From NCBI GenBank assembly GCA_963732585.1, contig CAVSZY010000004.1, positions 1 through 64,000 on the forward strand: a stretch of 64,000 bases of DNA, given 5' to 3'. A program made the translations under genes and the position numbers. The stretch comes from WLMZ01 sp963732585. Its GTDB lineage: Bacteria; Actinomycetota; Acidimicrobiia; Acidimicrobiales; Ilumatobacteraceae. Positions 37,538 to 45,972 of this stretch are shown here, piece after piece (position 1 is the first letter of the stretch; every line of letters starts with the position of its first letter). The notes beneath the pieces were generated by a model. It worked only from the letters and a program-made list of their open reading frames with translations, was not told where the DNA came from and searched no databases.

Positions 37538-38782
37538 TCACCTCATAGGGGGCTCCCGCGGGGCGATCTTGGCCTTCGTCGGCGTGACCCCGGCACGGTT
37601 GCTCTGCACCACTGTCATCCGCTTGGCCAGATTGTCGACCAGCGACGGCAGCGGAATGAACTGCCAGCCGCCACGATGCGTCGTCGAATCGACGGAGATC
37701 AAGGCCTGCTTGCGAGCTGCCAGAAACCCGCCCTCGACCAGTTCCTTCGGCGTGGCGTTGTGGCTGCCGTGGTGCCCGACCTTGAACATCGTGATGCCCT
37801 GCAGGATGCGGCGCGCATCGTCGTTGCCGAGGATCGCTTCCCACGTACCCCATTGCGCATCACCGGAGAACAGCAGCTTGTGCTTGCCGACTTCGATGAC
37901 CAGGACCAGGCTTGTGCCATTGATCGCGTTGTCGATTCGGTAGGTCAATTCCAGCGGCGACAAGCTGGCCTGTGCGGCCTGCTGGCGGATGTCCTCGATG
38001 TCGACGTCGCTCAGGCCATACCGGGTGCCGTCGGTTTGCCAGCGCTCGTGGAACGGCTTCGGTGCGGTGTCGATGCGGTCGCCCTCGATGCTGTCCGGGT
38101 CGATCTCGGTGTCGGCGGGCAGCAGGCGGTGATAGACCTTGTCCTCTGGCGGATCGAGCCGTTTGATTACCCGCGGATCGCGCGACGGCCCGAGCACATG
38201 GATCTTGATGCCGTCGGGCAACACGGCTCTCAGCTCCGAGCCGCTGAGCGTCTGTGGATCACGGCCGAGGTCGGGCAGGTAGCGCATCCGCGCCCCGTCG
38301 AAGTTGCGCAAGGTGGCCATTGCCGCGGCGTTGGTGGTCGAGTTGTAGGCGATCTCGATGGCCTCGTCCGCGGCCGCATCGCCGTCGGCGCGCAGCGCTC
38401 GCAAACCAAACAGCGCCGTCGTCGCCATCCGATTCTGGCGTTCGACAATGCCCGACGCAGTGGGGTCCACCGGATCTTCGACCCACGGCATCCATACCTC
38501 GCCGACGGTCACGTCCTTCCACAGCTGGGCGTACGAGAACCCATGTACATGGTCGCGATGGCGGTGGGTCATGACGATGACGTCGAGCCGTCGAGACGGA
38601 CCGAGGGAATCGAGCATCTCGCGCACCACCAGCTCGAAGTCAGCCCCACCATCGTCGACGGTACGCGACCCGCTGAGGCGGCCGCAGTCGATGAGCATGT
38701 GATGCTCCCGTTTGGGGCCGTCGAAGGTCACCAGGAAACAGTCGCCGAACCCGACGTTGTACATCCGCACGCGAGTCTTCAT
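37538..38782 (-). CDS. metallo-beta-lactamase-fold hydrolase, ComEC-like
   Basis: 414 residues. MYNVGFGDCFLVTF near residue 8 is the usual start of ComEC-type MBL domains. The metal ligands are VMTHRHRDHVHGF near 70, LLFSGDAQWGTWE near 305 and VGHHGSHN near 335. A large insert (about 95-270) separates the first and second halves. No transmembrane helix is present, so it is a soluble hydrolase, perhaps on nucleic acid or nucleotides. The ATG overlaps the peptidase stop (ATGA), implying coupled translation. Confidence 0.8.
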   Translation of the reverse strand: MKTRVRMYNVGFGDCFLVTFDGPKREHHMLIDCGRLSGSRTVDDGGADFELVVREMLDSLGPSRRLDVIVMTHRHRDHVHGFSYAQLWKDVTVGEVWMPWVEDPVDPTASGIVERQNRMATTALFGLRALRADGDAAADEAIEIAYNSTTNAAAMATLRNFDGARMRYLPDLGRDPQTLSGSELRAVLPDGIKIHVLGPSRDPRVIKRLDPPEDKVYHRLLPADTEIDPDSIEGDRIDTAPKPFHERWQTDGTRYGLSDVDIEDIRQQAAQASLSPLELTYRIDNAINGTSLVLVIEVGKHKLLFSGDAQWGTWEAILGNDDARRILQGITMFKVGHHGSHNATPKELVEGGFLAARKQALISVDSTTHRGGWQFIPLPSLVDNLAKRMTVVQSNRAGVTPTKAKIAPREPPMR

Positions 38783-40587
38783 TGCCAGTCCTGCGGATCG
38801 GAGTGCAGTTGCGCGAAGCGGATTCGCAGGCGATCTTTCGGCGGGTCGTCACGATAGGCGGCGCCGGAGTCCCGGTGGCGGGCGGCGTCGAGGCGCAGCG
38901 ACAACTCGCCTTTGGCCGCTTCAACATCGGCGGGTGGCTGGCGAGCGACAACGGTATGAATGCGTCCATCGATATCGGCGACGACGGTACATCCACCCTT
39001 GGGGATGAACTCGTCGACCTCGAGGTCGGGTCGCCGTTGGATATATCTGACGACGACATCGACGGTCGGACGGCCGCTGGCCCGGTAGCGCACCGTGGGA
39101 TGCATGCCTGCGACCTGAAACGGAAGATCGACGATCAAGCCGAGTGCTCGGCGATGGCGTGAGGCGAAGGCATGGAGCTCTCGGGCCCATGGGCTCCAGT
39201 CGGCTCGATCGGTCGTGGCGTCGCTGTCGGCGGCATCGAAGCCGCACAGATTGATGTCGTCCAGGTCGGAAATCGTTTCCGCCAAGGCCGATTTGTGCAC
39301 CGGCAGCAGTTCCTCGATCGCCACCTCGGCCTGCCATGCCACTGCGTTGTCATCGAGCGATCCGGCACTCGTGGGAAAGATGCCGTAGCGGCGGAATCCT
39401 TCGATGACGGCGACGCGAAAGGTGTCGTCGGCAGGCGACAATGCCCTGTCGACGCTGACCAGTGACCGCAGCAGGTCTTCAAAGGTGACGTCGACCGGCG
39501 GAAGGTAGTCGAAGGCGCGGATCAACGCGGTGAACATCTGGTCGGCGAGATCGCTGGCCTCGTTCGCCAAACGATGCACCAGATCGGGGTGCAACGCTCC
39601 GGCGGCGAGGATGCCCGAACCGCCAGACGCAAGGCGCAACAGATCCTGTGTGCGCTGGTCGTACAGCGCCAGGAAGGCATCGAACACGGCGCGCACCAGC
39701 ACGGCGCCGCGCTGATGCGGCTCGTAGCTGTTGCGATAGGTGGCGGCATCGGGCCCACCCTCGGAGCGGGCACTACGCAGGGCCATCCCTTGCCCCGTCG
39801 AGTAGCCGAACTGCCGAGCCAAGCTCAGCAGCGCATCCGATTTGGACAGCTCGCCACCGCTACCGGCCAGTTCTGCCTCGAGCAGCTCGCGCATCTTGAA
39901 GTGCTGGAAGATGGCGACGAGATCGGAGAAACCCTCGTGAAAGGCGAGAACATCGGGATTGGTGTCGTACATGAAATCGGGGCGCAGCCGATCGACCAGG
40001 GCGTGGGTCGTTTCGTGAACGATGATGTCGTGCGACAGGCAGGTGAAGACCATCTGGCCCGGCATGTTCTCGCCGGGATTCTCGGTATCGGCCTGGAAGT
40101 AGCCGAACAGCAGCGCGCCCTTGGATGGGTCGTAGTAGGCGTTCTGTCCATAAAAGGCGTGGGGGAAAATGCGCAAGATCCGCTTGCGACCGAGGCTCAC
40201 CCGCCGCCCGAGCGCCGTCTCGAAGTCGGCCCACAACGAGGCGACCACGGCATAGACCATCTGCTGGTGAAAGCGCGGATCGGACTCACTCGGGCGCAGC
40301 CCGTTGCGGATCAACACATCGGGATGGTCGAGATCGATCGGCTCGTAAAAACACCCTTGCACGCCGTCGTAATCGATGACGTGAATGCGGTGTCCCCGTG
40401 GGCCGACCTGCACGTCGGATTCATACGGTGGGTACAGCGTGACCCTCGGGGTGACCATGCCAGCCTTGCCGCGGTTGATGCGCATCGGGTCGAGCGCAAA
40501 GACCTGCAGCGGCCGTTCGCTGGGGCGCCCGTAGCCAGGCGAACCCTGATTCTGTGCGTATCCCGACGACATGGGCGAACTGTACAT
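38779..40587 (-). CDS. gluzincin-type metallopeptidase (HExxH...HEGFSD)
   Basis: About 602 residues. IIVHETTHALVDRL near residue 190 is the zinc-binding HExxH, and FHEGFSDLVAIFQ about 27 residues later supplies the third ligand Glu, as in M4-like gluzincins. No secretion signal is seen, so it acts in the cytoplasm. The C-terminal third (TVVADIDGRIHTVVARQPP) is a separate region of unknown role. Start choice is uncertain (ATG 40587 or 40572). It forms one transcription unit with the MBL gene after it and perhaps the NUDIX gene before it. Target unknown. Confidence 0.7.
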   Translation of the reverse strand: MYSSPMSSGYAQNQGSPGYGRPSERPLQVFALDPMRINRGKAGMVTPRVTLYPPYESDVQVGPRGHRIHVIDYDGVQGCFYEPIDLDHPDVLIRNGLRPSESDPRFHQQMVYAVVASLWADFETALGRRVSLGRKRILRIFPHAFYGQNAYYDPSKGALLFGYFQADTENPGENMPGQMVFTCLSHDIIVHETTHALVDRLRPDFMYDTNPDVLAFHEGFSDLVAIFQHFKMRELLEAELAGSGGELSKSDALLSLARQFGYSTGQGMALRSARSEGGPDAATYRNSYEPHQRGAVLVRAVFDAFLALYDQRTQDLLRLASGGSGILAAGALHPDLVHRLANEASDLADQMFTALIRAFDYLPPVDVTFEDLLRSLVSVDRALSPADDTFRVAVIEGFRRYGIFPTSAGSLDDNAVAWQAEVAIEELLPVHKSALAETISDLDDINLCGFDAADSDATTDRADWSPWARELHAFASRHRRALGLIVDLPFQVAGMHPTVRYRASGRPTVDVVVRYIQRRPDLEVDEFIPKGGCTVVADIDGRIHTVVARQPPADVEAAKGELSLRLDAARHRDSGAAYRDDPPKDRLRIRFAQLHSDPQDWQ

Positions 40588-40643
40588 CACCCGTGCAATC
40601 TGTGCGCCGTGAGCTGTCGATTGGCGCAACGTCGGAGCAAGCC

Positions 40644-41180
40644 TTAGGGAAGTTCTCCGACGTGAGCGAGGGCGAAGCGGATCAACCGATCGTGGCCGGC
40701 GGTCATCTGTTTGCTGACTCGATCGCTGACCGCCTCCTCTGGCGTAAACCAGGCGAGGTCGAGGGCTTCCTGGGTGGGGGTGCAGTCGCCGTCCACCGGC
40801 ACGACATAGGCGAGGCTGACGGCGTGGTGACGCGGATCGAAGAACCCGCTCTGATCAGGGTCGGGAAAGTATTCGACCACCGTGAATGGTGCCGGGTTGG
40901 TCGGCACGCGGGGCAAAGCCACCGGCCCGAGATCCTTCTCCAGATGGCGGACCAAGGCGTCGCGCAGCCGCTCGCCGAAGAGCACCCGACCGGAGACCAC
41001 CATGCGACTGATGGTGCCATCGGCGGCAACCCGCAGCAACAACCCGATGTGGGTGACACGGCCGAGTGAATTGACCCGCACGGGGATCGCATCGACGTAG
41101 ACGAGGGGCACGTTGGACCGGACATCGTGCAGCTGGTCAGGACTCAGCCACCCTGTTTTCGTGTCGAGTTGATCGCTCAC
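40644..41180 (-). CDS. NUDIX-fold protein, DUF4916 type
   Basis: 178 residues. VYVDAIPVRVNSLGRVTHIGLLLR, GRVLFGERLRDALVRHLEKDLG and EALDLAWFTPEEAV follow the actinobacterial DUF4916 family, a NUDIX relative. The canonical NUDIX box is only partly kept (GERLRDALVRHLEKDLG in place of GETxxxAxxREVxEExG), so catalysis is doubtful. The GTG start has AAGGAG five bases upstream. It is divergent from a membrane protein across a perfect inverted repeat and 56 bases upstream of the peptidase gene. Confidence 0.75.
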   Translation of the reverse strand: MSDQLDTKTGWLSPDQLHDVRSNVPLVYVDAIPVRVNSLGRVTHIGLLLRVAADGTISRMVVSGRVLFGERLRDALVRHLEKDLGPVALPRVPTNPAPFTVVEYFPDPDQSGFFDPRHHAVSLAYVVPVDGDCTPTQEALDLAWFTPEEAVSDRVSKQMTAGHDRLIRFALAHVGELP

Positions 41181-41284
41181 TGTGCTCCTTGCGCTTGGTG
41201 ATGGTCACGGCCAGGATAGGCGTCGCGACCTGCGCCAGCGGCACCACGGGGCGGCGGTGCAACTGTCAAGATTGTCGAAAGATG

Positions 41285-41307
41285 GTCACAATCATTCATA
41301 TTGTGAC
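41285..41307. promoter_or_regulatory. perfect inverted repeat in a divergent promoter region
   Basis: GTCACAAT (41285-41292), spacer CATTCAT, ATTGTGAC (41300-41307): eight-base perfect arms between the NUDIX gene and the membrane protein gene. The symmetry and location fit a dimeric repressor or activator site acting on both. Confidence 0.55.
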
Positions 41308-41332
41308 TAGTCGAACGCATATCGTGGCCATC

Positions 41333-42157
41333 ATGGCCGGAGGCAGGCATGACAACGTCAGGAATTCCCGTCCTGCCCCGCGCCTGCAGTCGAAGTCGGC
41401 TCATGTGCCGCGGATTCCGCCATCACCATGGTTCGATGATGGTTCTGTACAGGGCTACGTGATCCCGCCGATCGTCGGTGGGCCAGCATCGTTTGCCCGT
41501 CGTTCCGGCCGGGCGATGAAACACCTCCTGCGGCTGACGTCCATCTCGGCGGCGTGTGTTGCTCTCGGTTTCGCCTGCTGGTACGGCTACAACTGGTATG
41601 GCGAGCGCGGCCAACCAGCGGCCATACCGTCGGCAACCAGCGAGCAGACCGGCGCCTCGGTCGGGTTGCAGCATCTCACCCTCAACCTTTCAGCTCCGGC
41701 TGACGCCATCCCCCATTTCGGTGCCGAGGGTTACGCGATGTCGATCTCGCCGTCCTGGAAGGGTGTTCAGCCGTCGGCAACCGCCACCTCGCCCGTGACC
41801 TGGAACGCATCGATCGATGGTGGCATGGCGATCGTCACCATCGATGTCGTCGCCGACAACGACGTTGCCCTCGCCGACTTCGTGGCCGCCTACGCGGCGT
41901 CCCACGAGCAACACCTCGAAGGGTCAGCCGCCAACCGGACAGCGATCGTCGACCGGGTCGATGGATCGCAACTTGGACGCGTCGAAGGCACGCAGCAGAT
42001 CGTCAGCGAGGGCAGCAACGTGACGGTGAAAACGGTGTCGTATATCGCCGTCAGAGGCACCAAGGCGGTCGTCGCCACGGTCAGCCTGCCGCCGGATCTC
42101 TGGGATCGAGACGCAGTGACGTTCGAGGCCTACCTGGCCACATTGACGATTATGTAA
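41333..42157 (+). CDS. membrane-anchored LpqN/PsbP-like secreted protein
   Basis: About 274 residues from ATG 41333. A cytoplasmic N-terminal piece (PPSPWFDDGSVQGYVIPP) is followed by a single helix, LTSISAACVALGFACWYGYNW, near residues 66-86. The outer domain (GAEGYAMSISPSWKGV; FEAYLATLTIM) resembles the PsbP/LpqN-type fold of actinobacterial lipoproteins, though no lipobox is present. Upstream in-frame starts exist, but they lie across the inverted repeat at 41285. Function unknown. Confidence 0.55.
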   Translation: MAGGRHDNVRNSRPAPRLQSKSAHVPRIPPSPWFDDGSVQGYVIPPIVGGPASFARRSGRAMKHLLRLTSISAACVALGFACWYGYNWYGERGQPAAIPSATSEQTGASVGLQHLTLNLSAPADAIPHFGAEGYAMSISPSWKGVQPSATATSPVTWNASIDGGMAIVTIDVVADNDVALADFVAAYAASHEQHLEGSAANRTAIVDRVDGSQLGRVEGTQQIVSEGSNVTVKTVSYIAVRGTKAVVATVSLPPDLWDRDAVTFEAYLATLTIM

Positions 42158-42185
42158 TCGACACGGGTCGCACCGTCGGGCGATC

Positions 42186-42191
42186 TACGCT
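42186..42191 (+). promoter_or_regulatory. TANNNT -10 box of the first ABC-2 cassette
   Basis: TACGCT is followed by six bases and ATG 42198, with no Shine-Dalgarno sequence, which fits a leaderless transcript. Confidence 0.5.
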
Positions 42192-42197
42192 GGCCGA

Positions 42198-43181
42198 ATG
42201 GCCCAGGCAATCGACGTCGAACAGCTGACGAAGTCATTCGATGTGCCCGTGCGTGAAGCGGGGTTGAAAGCAGCGTTACGCAGCCTCGCTCACCGCCAAA
42301 CCACAACGGTGACCGCCGTCGATGGCGTCTCGTTCAACCTCGATGCCGGTGAGATCGTCGGCTTTCTCGGCCCGAATGGGGCCGGCAAAACGACCACCCT
42401 GAAGATGCTCTCTGGACTGTTACACCCCAGCGCCGGGCGCGCCACCGTGCTCGGCTACACCCCTTACGACCGCCACCGCGACTTCCTGCGCCAGATCACC
42501 TTGGTGATGGGCAATCGCAACCAACTGCAGTGGGACCTGCCCGCGCTCGACAGTTTCGAGCTCAGCCGAGCGATCTATCGACTCGGGCACGCCGAATTCA
42601 CTCAGCAGCGCGACGAATTGATCGAACTGCTGGAGATCGGCGAACTGGTCAACAAGCCGGTGCGCAATCTGTCGCTCGGCGAGCGGATGAAGGCCGAACT
42701 GGCAAACTCGCTCTTGCATCGACCGACGATGCTCTTTCTCGACGAGCCGACCCTTGGGCTCGACGTGACGATGCAGAAGCGCATCCGTGGGTTTCTCGCC
42801 GATTACAACCAGCGTCACGGCGCGACGGTGCTGTTGACCAGCCATTACATGGCCGACGTCACCGCGTTGTGTAAACGGGTGATCGTTATCCACCACGGGC
42901 AAGTGCTCTTCGACGGCGACCTCAGTGCGCTCAGCGACAAATTCGCGGCCTACAAGACCCTGGTCGTCACCTTCTCCCAGCCGGTCGATGCGCTGGCCTT
43001 GGCCGGGTTCGGAGAGATCACCGAGTCCGATGGCAGCAAGTTCGCCATGCGCATCGCCCGCCACGACGCGCCGCGGATCACCGCCCAGTTGCTCGCCGAT
43101 TACGACGTCGACGACCTGACCATCGAGGACCCGGCGATCGACGATGTCATCGAGATGGCCTTCGCCAGCGGACGGACATGA
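42198..43181 (+). CDS. ABC-2 exporter ATPase, cassette A
   Basis: 327 residues. Walker A is GFLGPNGAGKTTTLK, the signature NLSLGERMKAELA and Walker B LFLDEPTLGLD, followed by a His-switch block (LLTSHYMADV). The C-terminal 80 residues form a regulatory domain ending DLTIEDPAIDDVIEM, as in NatA/viologen-exporter types. It powers two permeases whose genes overlap in turn. Its closest relative here is the ATPase at 47033-48010. Confidence 0.85.
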   Translation: MAQAIDVEQLTKSFDVPVREAGLKAALRSLAHRQTTTVTAVDGVSFNLDAGEIVGFLGPNGAGKTTTLKMLSGLLHPSAGRATVLGYTPYDRHRDFLRQITLVMGNRNQLQWDLPALDSFELSRAIYRLGHAEFTQQRDELIELLEIGELVNKPVRNLSLGERMKAELANSLLHRPTMLFLDEPTLGLDVTMQKRIRGFLADYNQRHGATVLLTSHYMADVTALCKRVIVIHHGQVLFDGDLSALSDKFAAYKTLVVTFSQPVDALALAGFGEITESDGSKFAMRIARHDAPRITAQLLADYDVDDLTIEDPAIDDVIEMAFASGRT

Positions 43182-44011
43182 GCTCGCTGCTCGACGAGGA
43201 CGGGGCGATACGTTCCTACGCCTCGTTGTACGTGCGCCTGGCGCGCAACTCGATGATCGAGCAGTTCCAGTACCGCGCCGCCAACTACTTTTACATGATC
43301 GGCATGGTCACCGAGCCGGTCGTCTATCTGGTGGTCTGGTCGACGATCGCGCGTAGCAGTGGGGGTTCGGTCGAGGGCTACACCGCGGGCACCTTCGCCG
43401 CGTACTACATCGTCTGGACGCTGGTGCGCAATATGAACATCGTCTTCACGCCTTTCGGCTGGGAGGAACGGATCCGCACCGGAACGCTGTCGGGCCATTT
43501 GGTGCGCCCGATCCATCCGATTCATTACGACCTTGGCGGTTTCGCTGGTTGGAAGGTGGTGGTCATCGTGCTGTGGATCCCGATCGCCATCGTGCTCTCG
43601 CTGCTCTTTCACCCCGAGCTCAGCCCCAGGCCGCAGCAGTATGTGGTCTTCTTCATCGCCATTTGGGGTGCCTACCTGATCCGTTCGCTGCTGTTGTGGA
43701 TGTTGGGCATGGTCACCTTTTGGACGACCCGGGTGACCGCCTTGTTCGAGGCGTACTTCGCCGCCGAGCTGTTGGCCTCGGGTCGGGTAATACCGATGGC
43801 GCTGCTCCCCGACTGGGCGCAGACCGTGGCCGACTTCCTGCCCTTTCAGTGGACGTTCGGGTATCCGATCACCGCCCTCGTCGGGCCGATCTCCGATCGC
43901 GATCTGTGGTTCGGCCTGCTCGCCCAACTGTTCTGGATCATCGTTGGAGCGATCGGCGTCAAGCTGATGTGGAAACGAGCAGTGCAGCGTTACACGGCGG
44001 TGGCCGGATGA
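43178..44011 (+). CDS. ABC-2 exporter permease 1, cassette A
   Basis: 277 residues with six hydrophobic helices and the DUF990-type pattern (QYRAANYFYMIGMVTEPVVY, then RTGTLSGHLVRPIHPI). The start overlaps the ATPase stop (ATGA). It likely forms a heterodimer with the next gene product. Substrate unknown: drug, lipid or glycan export are all possible. Confidence 0.8.
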   Translation: MSSLLDEDGAIRSYASLYVRLARNSMIEQFQYRAANYFYMIGMVTEPVVYLVVWSTIARSSGGSVEGYTAGTFAAYYIVWTLVRNMNIVFTPFGWEERIRTGTLSGHLVRPIHPIHYDLGGFAGWKVVVIVLWIPIAIVLSLLFHPELSPRPQQYVVFFIAIWGAYLIRSLLLWMLGMVTFWTTRVTALFEAYFAAELLASGRVIPMALLPDWAQTVADFLPFQWTFGYPITALVGPISDRDLWFGLLAQLFWIIVGAIGVKLMWKRAVQRYTAVAG

Positions 44012-44784
44012 GAACCTTCTGGCTGTACCTCCGCGTCGCCGTGATGAACGAGCTGCAATACCGCGCCAACTTCTTCATTCAGATACTGCAATCGGCGGTG
44101 TCGATGGCCACCGGCTTGATCGTGCTGTCGCTGGTCTTCCAGCGCACGGCAGAACTCGACGGCTGGACCCGCAGCGAGCTGTTGGTCGTCATGGGGGTGT
44201 TCACCATCGTTGGTGGGCTGGTCAGTTTCGCCATCGAGCCAAACATGGGCTGGCTGATGGGCGACGTGCGCAACGGCACCCTCGACTACGTGTTGACCAA
44301 GCCGATCGACTCGCAGCTGCTGGTCAGCATGCGCGAGTTCAGAGTCTGGAAGCTCACCGACGTCGTTGTTGGTCTCGGTGTCGTCGTCTGGGGAGTCAGC
44401 GGGTTGGACAACTCGCTCGGCGTGCTCGACGTCGTCACATTCATCCTCTTATTGCTGCTTGGGGTGATCTCGCTGTACTGCCTGTGGATGCTGTTGACCA
44501 CCGGAGCGTTCTGGTTTATCCGTATGGAACAGATCCAGGAGATGTTCGACGGCTTGTTCCGCAGCGGCCAATACCCGGTTTCGATGTACCCCGGGTGGTT
44601 GCGAATGACGCTGACGTTTGTCGTGCCGCTGGCCTTCGCTATCACCGTCCCGTCGCAGGCGCTGACGGATCGGTTGGACAGCTCGCAGATCGTGATCGCC
44701 GTGGCTTTCGTGGCGGCGTTGTTCCTCGTCACGCGGATGGTATGGAAGATCGGCCTGAAGCGCTATTCCGGCGCTTCGGCGTAA
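44008..44784 (+). CDS. ABC-2 exporter permease 2, cassette A
   Basis: 258 residues, six helices. It shows the same family features (NELQYRANFFIQILQSAV; VRNGTLDYVLTKPIDSQL). ATG 44008 overlaps the previous stop. It ends 18 bases before the convergent aldolase stop. A longer frame beginning inside permease 1 is not used. Confidence 0.8.
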   Translation: MRTFWLYLRVAVMNELQYRANFFIQILQSAVSMATGLIVLSLVFQRTAELDGWTRSELLVVMGVFTIVGGLVSFAIEPNMGWLMGDVRNGTLDYVLTKPIDSQLLVSMREFRVWKLTDVVVGLGVVVWGVSGLDNSLGVLDVVTFILLLLLGVISLYCLWMLLTTGAFWFIRMEQIQEMFDGLFRSGQYPVSMYPGWLRMTLTFVVPLAFAITVPSQALTDRLDSSQIVIAVAFVAALFLVTRMVWKIGLKRYSGASA

Positions 44785-44802
44785 CGCCGCGGCCTGCAGG
44801 GT

Positions 44803-45879
44803 TTACGCCTGGGCGACCGACTTGCCGGTGGCCCCGAGGTCGGCGAAGGCTTCGCCGAGGCGCTCGACGAGGCCCTGCTCGGCCACTCGCAACCATTTGC
44901 GCGGGTCGTAGGCACTCTTGTACGGCTTGCCGCTGTCGGGATCGATCTGATGTTTGAAGGCCACCGGATTGGCATCGACATAGTTGCCAAGCGCCTCGGC
45001 GAAGGCGAATTGCGTGTCGGTGTCGATGTTCATCTTGAACACGCCGTAGCTCACGGCTTCGGTGATCTGCGCTTTGTCCGACCCTGAACCGCCATGGAAC
45101 ACCAGGTTGAGCGGGTTGGCGGCGGTGTTGTGCGTTGCTTGCACGAGCTGCTGCGAGTTGCGCAGGATCTCTGGGCGCAGCTTGACGTTGCCCGGCTTGT
45201 AGACGCCGTGCACATTGCCGAACGAGGCGGCGACGCTGAACGAGCCGAGCGGGCTGAGCAGGTCATAGGCCTGCAGCACGTCGGCGGGCTGGGTGTAGAG
45301 CTTGGAGTTGTCGGCGCTCTCGTCGAATTCGCCGCCGATGCCGTCTTCCTCACCGCCGGTGACCCCGAGTTCGATCTCCAGGCTCATGCCGATCTTCGAC
45401 ATCCGCTCCAGCAGTCGGGCGCACTCGTTGAGGTTCCACGCCAAGGGCTCTTCGGAGAGATCGAGCATGTGCGAACTGAACAACGCCTTGCCCGTTTCGG
45501 CGTGGAACGCCTCGCCGTGGCTGACCATCGCCTCGACCCACGGAATCAGCTTCTTGTTGGCGTGGTCGGTGTGCACCACGACGCAAACGCCGTAGTGCTC
45601 GGCCATGGTGTGAATGTGGCGGGCCGCCGAGACAGCGCCAAGCACGCGGGCGTTGTGGGCATCGGCCAAACCTGGCCCACCGAAGAACTGGGCACCGCCG
45701 TTGGAGAGCTGGATGATGACGTCGGACTTGTTCAACGCTGCGGCTTCCAGCACGGCGTTGACGGTGTTCGTGCCGGTGACATTCACTGCCGGGAGCGCAA
45801 AATTTGACGCCTTACAATCCGCGACCAAGGCCTCGTAATCGGCTCCGGTGACAACACCTGGCTTGAGCTGAACAGTCAC
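44803..45879 (-). CDS. fba: class II fructose-bisphosphate aldolase
   Basis: 358 residues. It has the class II zinc sites VVVHTDHANKK and FHGGSGSDKAQITEAV, plus EIELGVTGGEEDGIGG and NIDTDTQFAF, and a length like E. coli FbaA. It splits fructose-1,6-bisphosphate in glycolysis and makes it in gluconeogenesis. The GTG start has GGAGG about four bases upstream. It is a monocistronic housekeeping gene. Confidence 0.95.
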   Translation of the reverse strand: MTVQLKPGVVTGADYEALVADCKASNFALPAVNVTGTNTVNAVLEAAALNKSDVIIQLSNGGAQFFGGPGLADAHNARVLGAVSAARHIHTMAEHYGVCVVVHTDHANKKLIPWVEAMVSHGEAFHAETGKALFSSHMLDLSEEPLAWNLNECARLLERMSKIGMSLEIELGVTGGEEDGIGGEFDESADNSKLYTQPADVLQAYDLLSPLGSFSVAASFGNVHGVYKPGNVKLRPEILRNSQQLVQATHNTAANPLNLVFHGGSGSDKAQITEAVSYGVFKMNIDTDTQFAFAEALGNYVDANPVAFKHQIDPDSGKPYKSAYDPRKWLRVAEQGLVERLGEAFADLGATGKSVAQA

Positions 45880-45972
45880 TTTTCCTCCAACAGGTTCGAT
45901 CCGAGGGCACCCGCCGATGCCTGGTGCCGACAGTGTATCTGGCGACCGTCGAGCGCCGCCCGAGGGCGTGAC

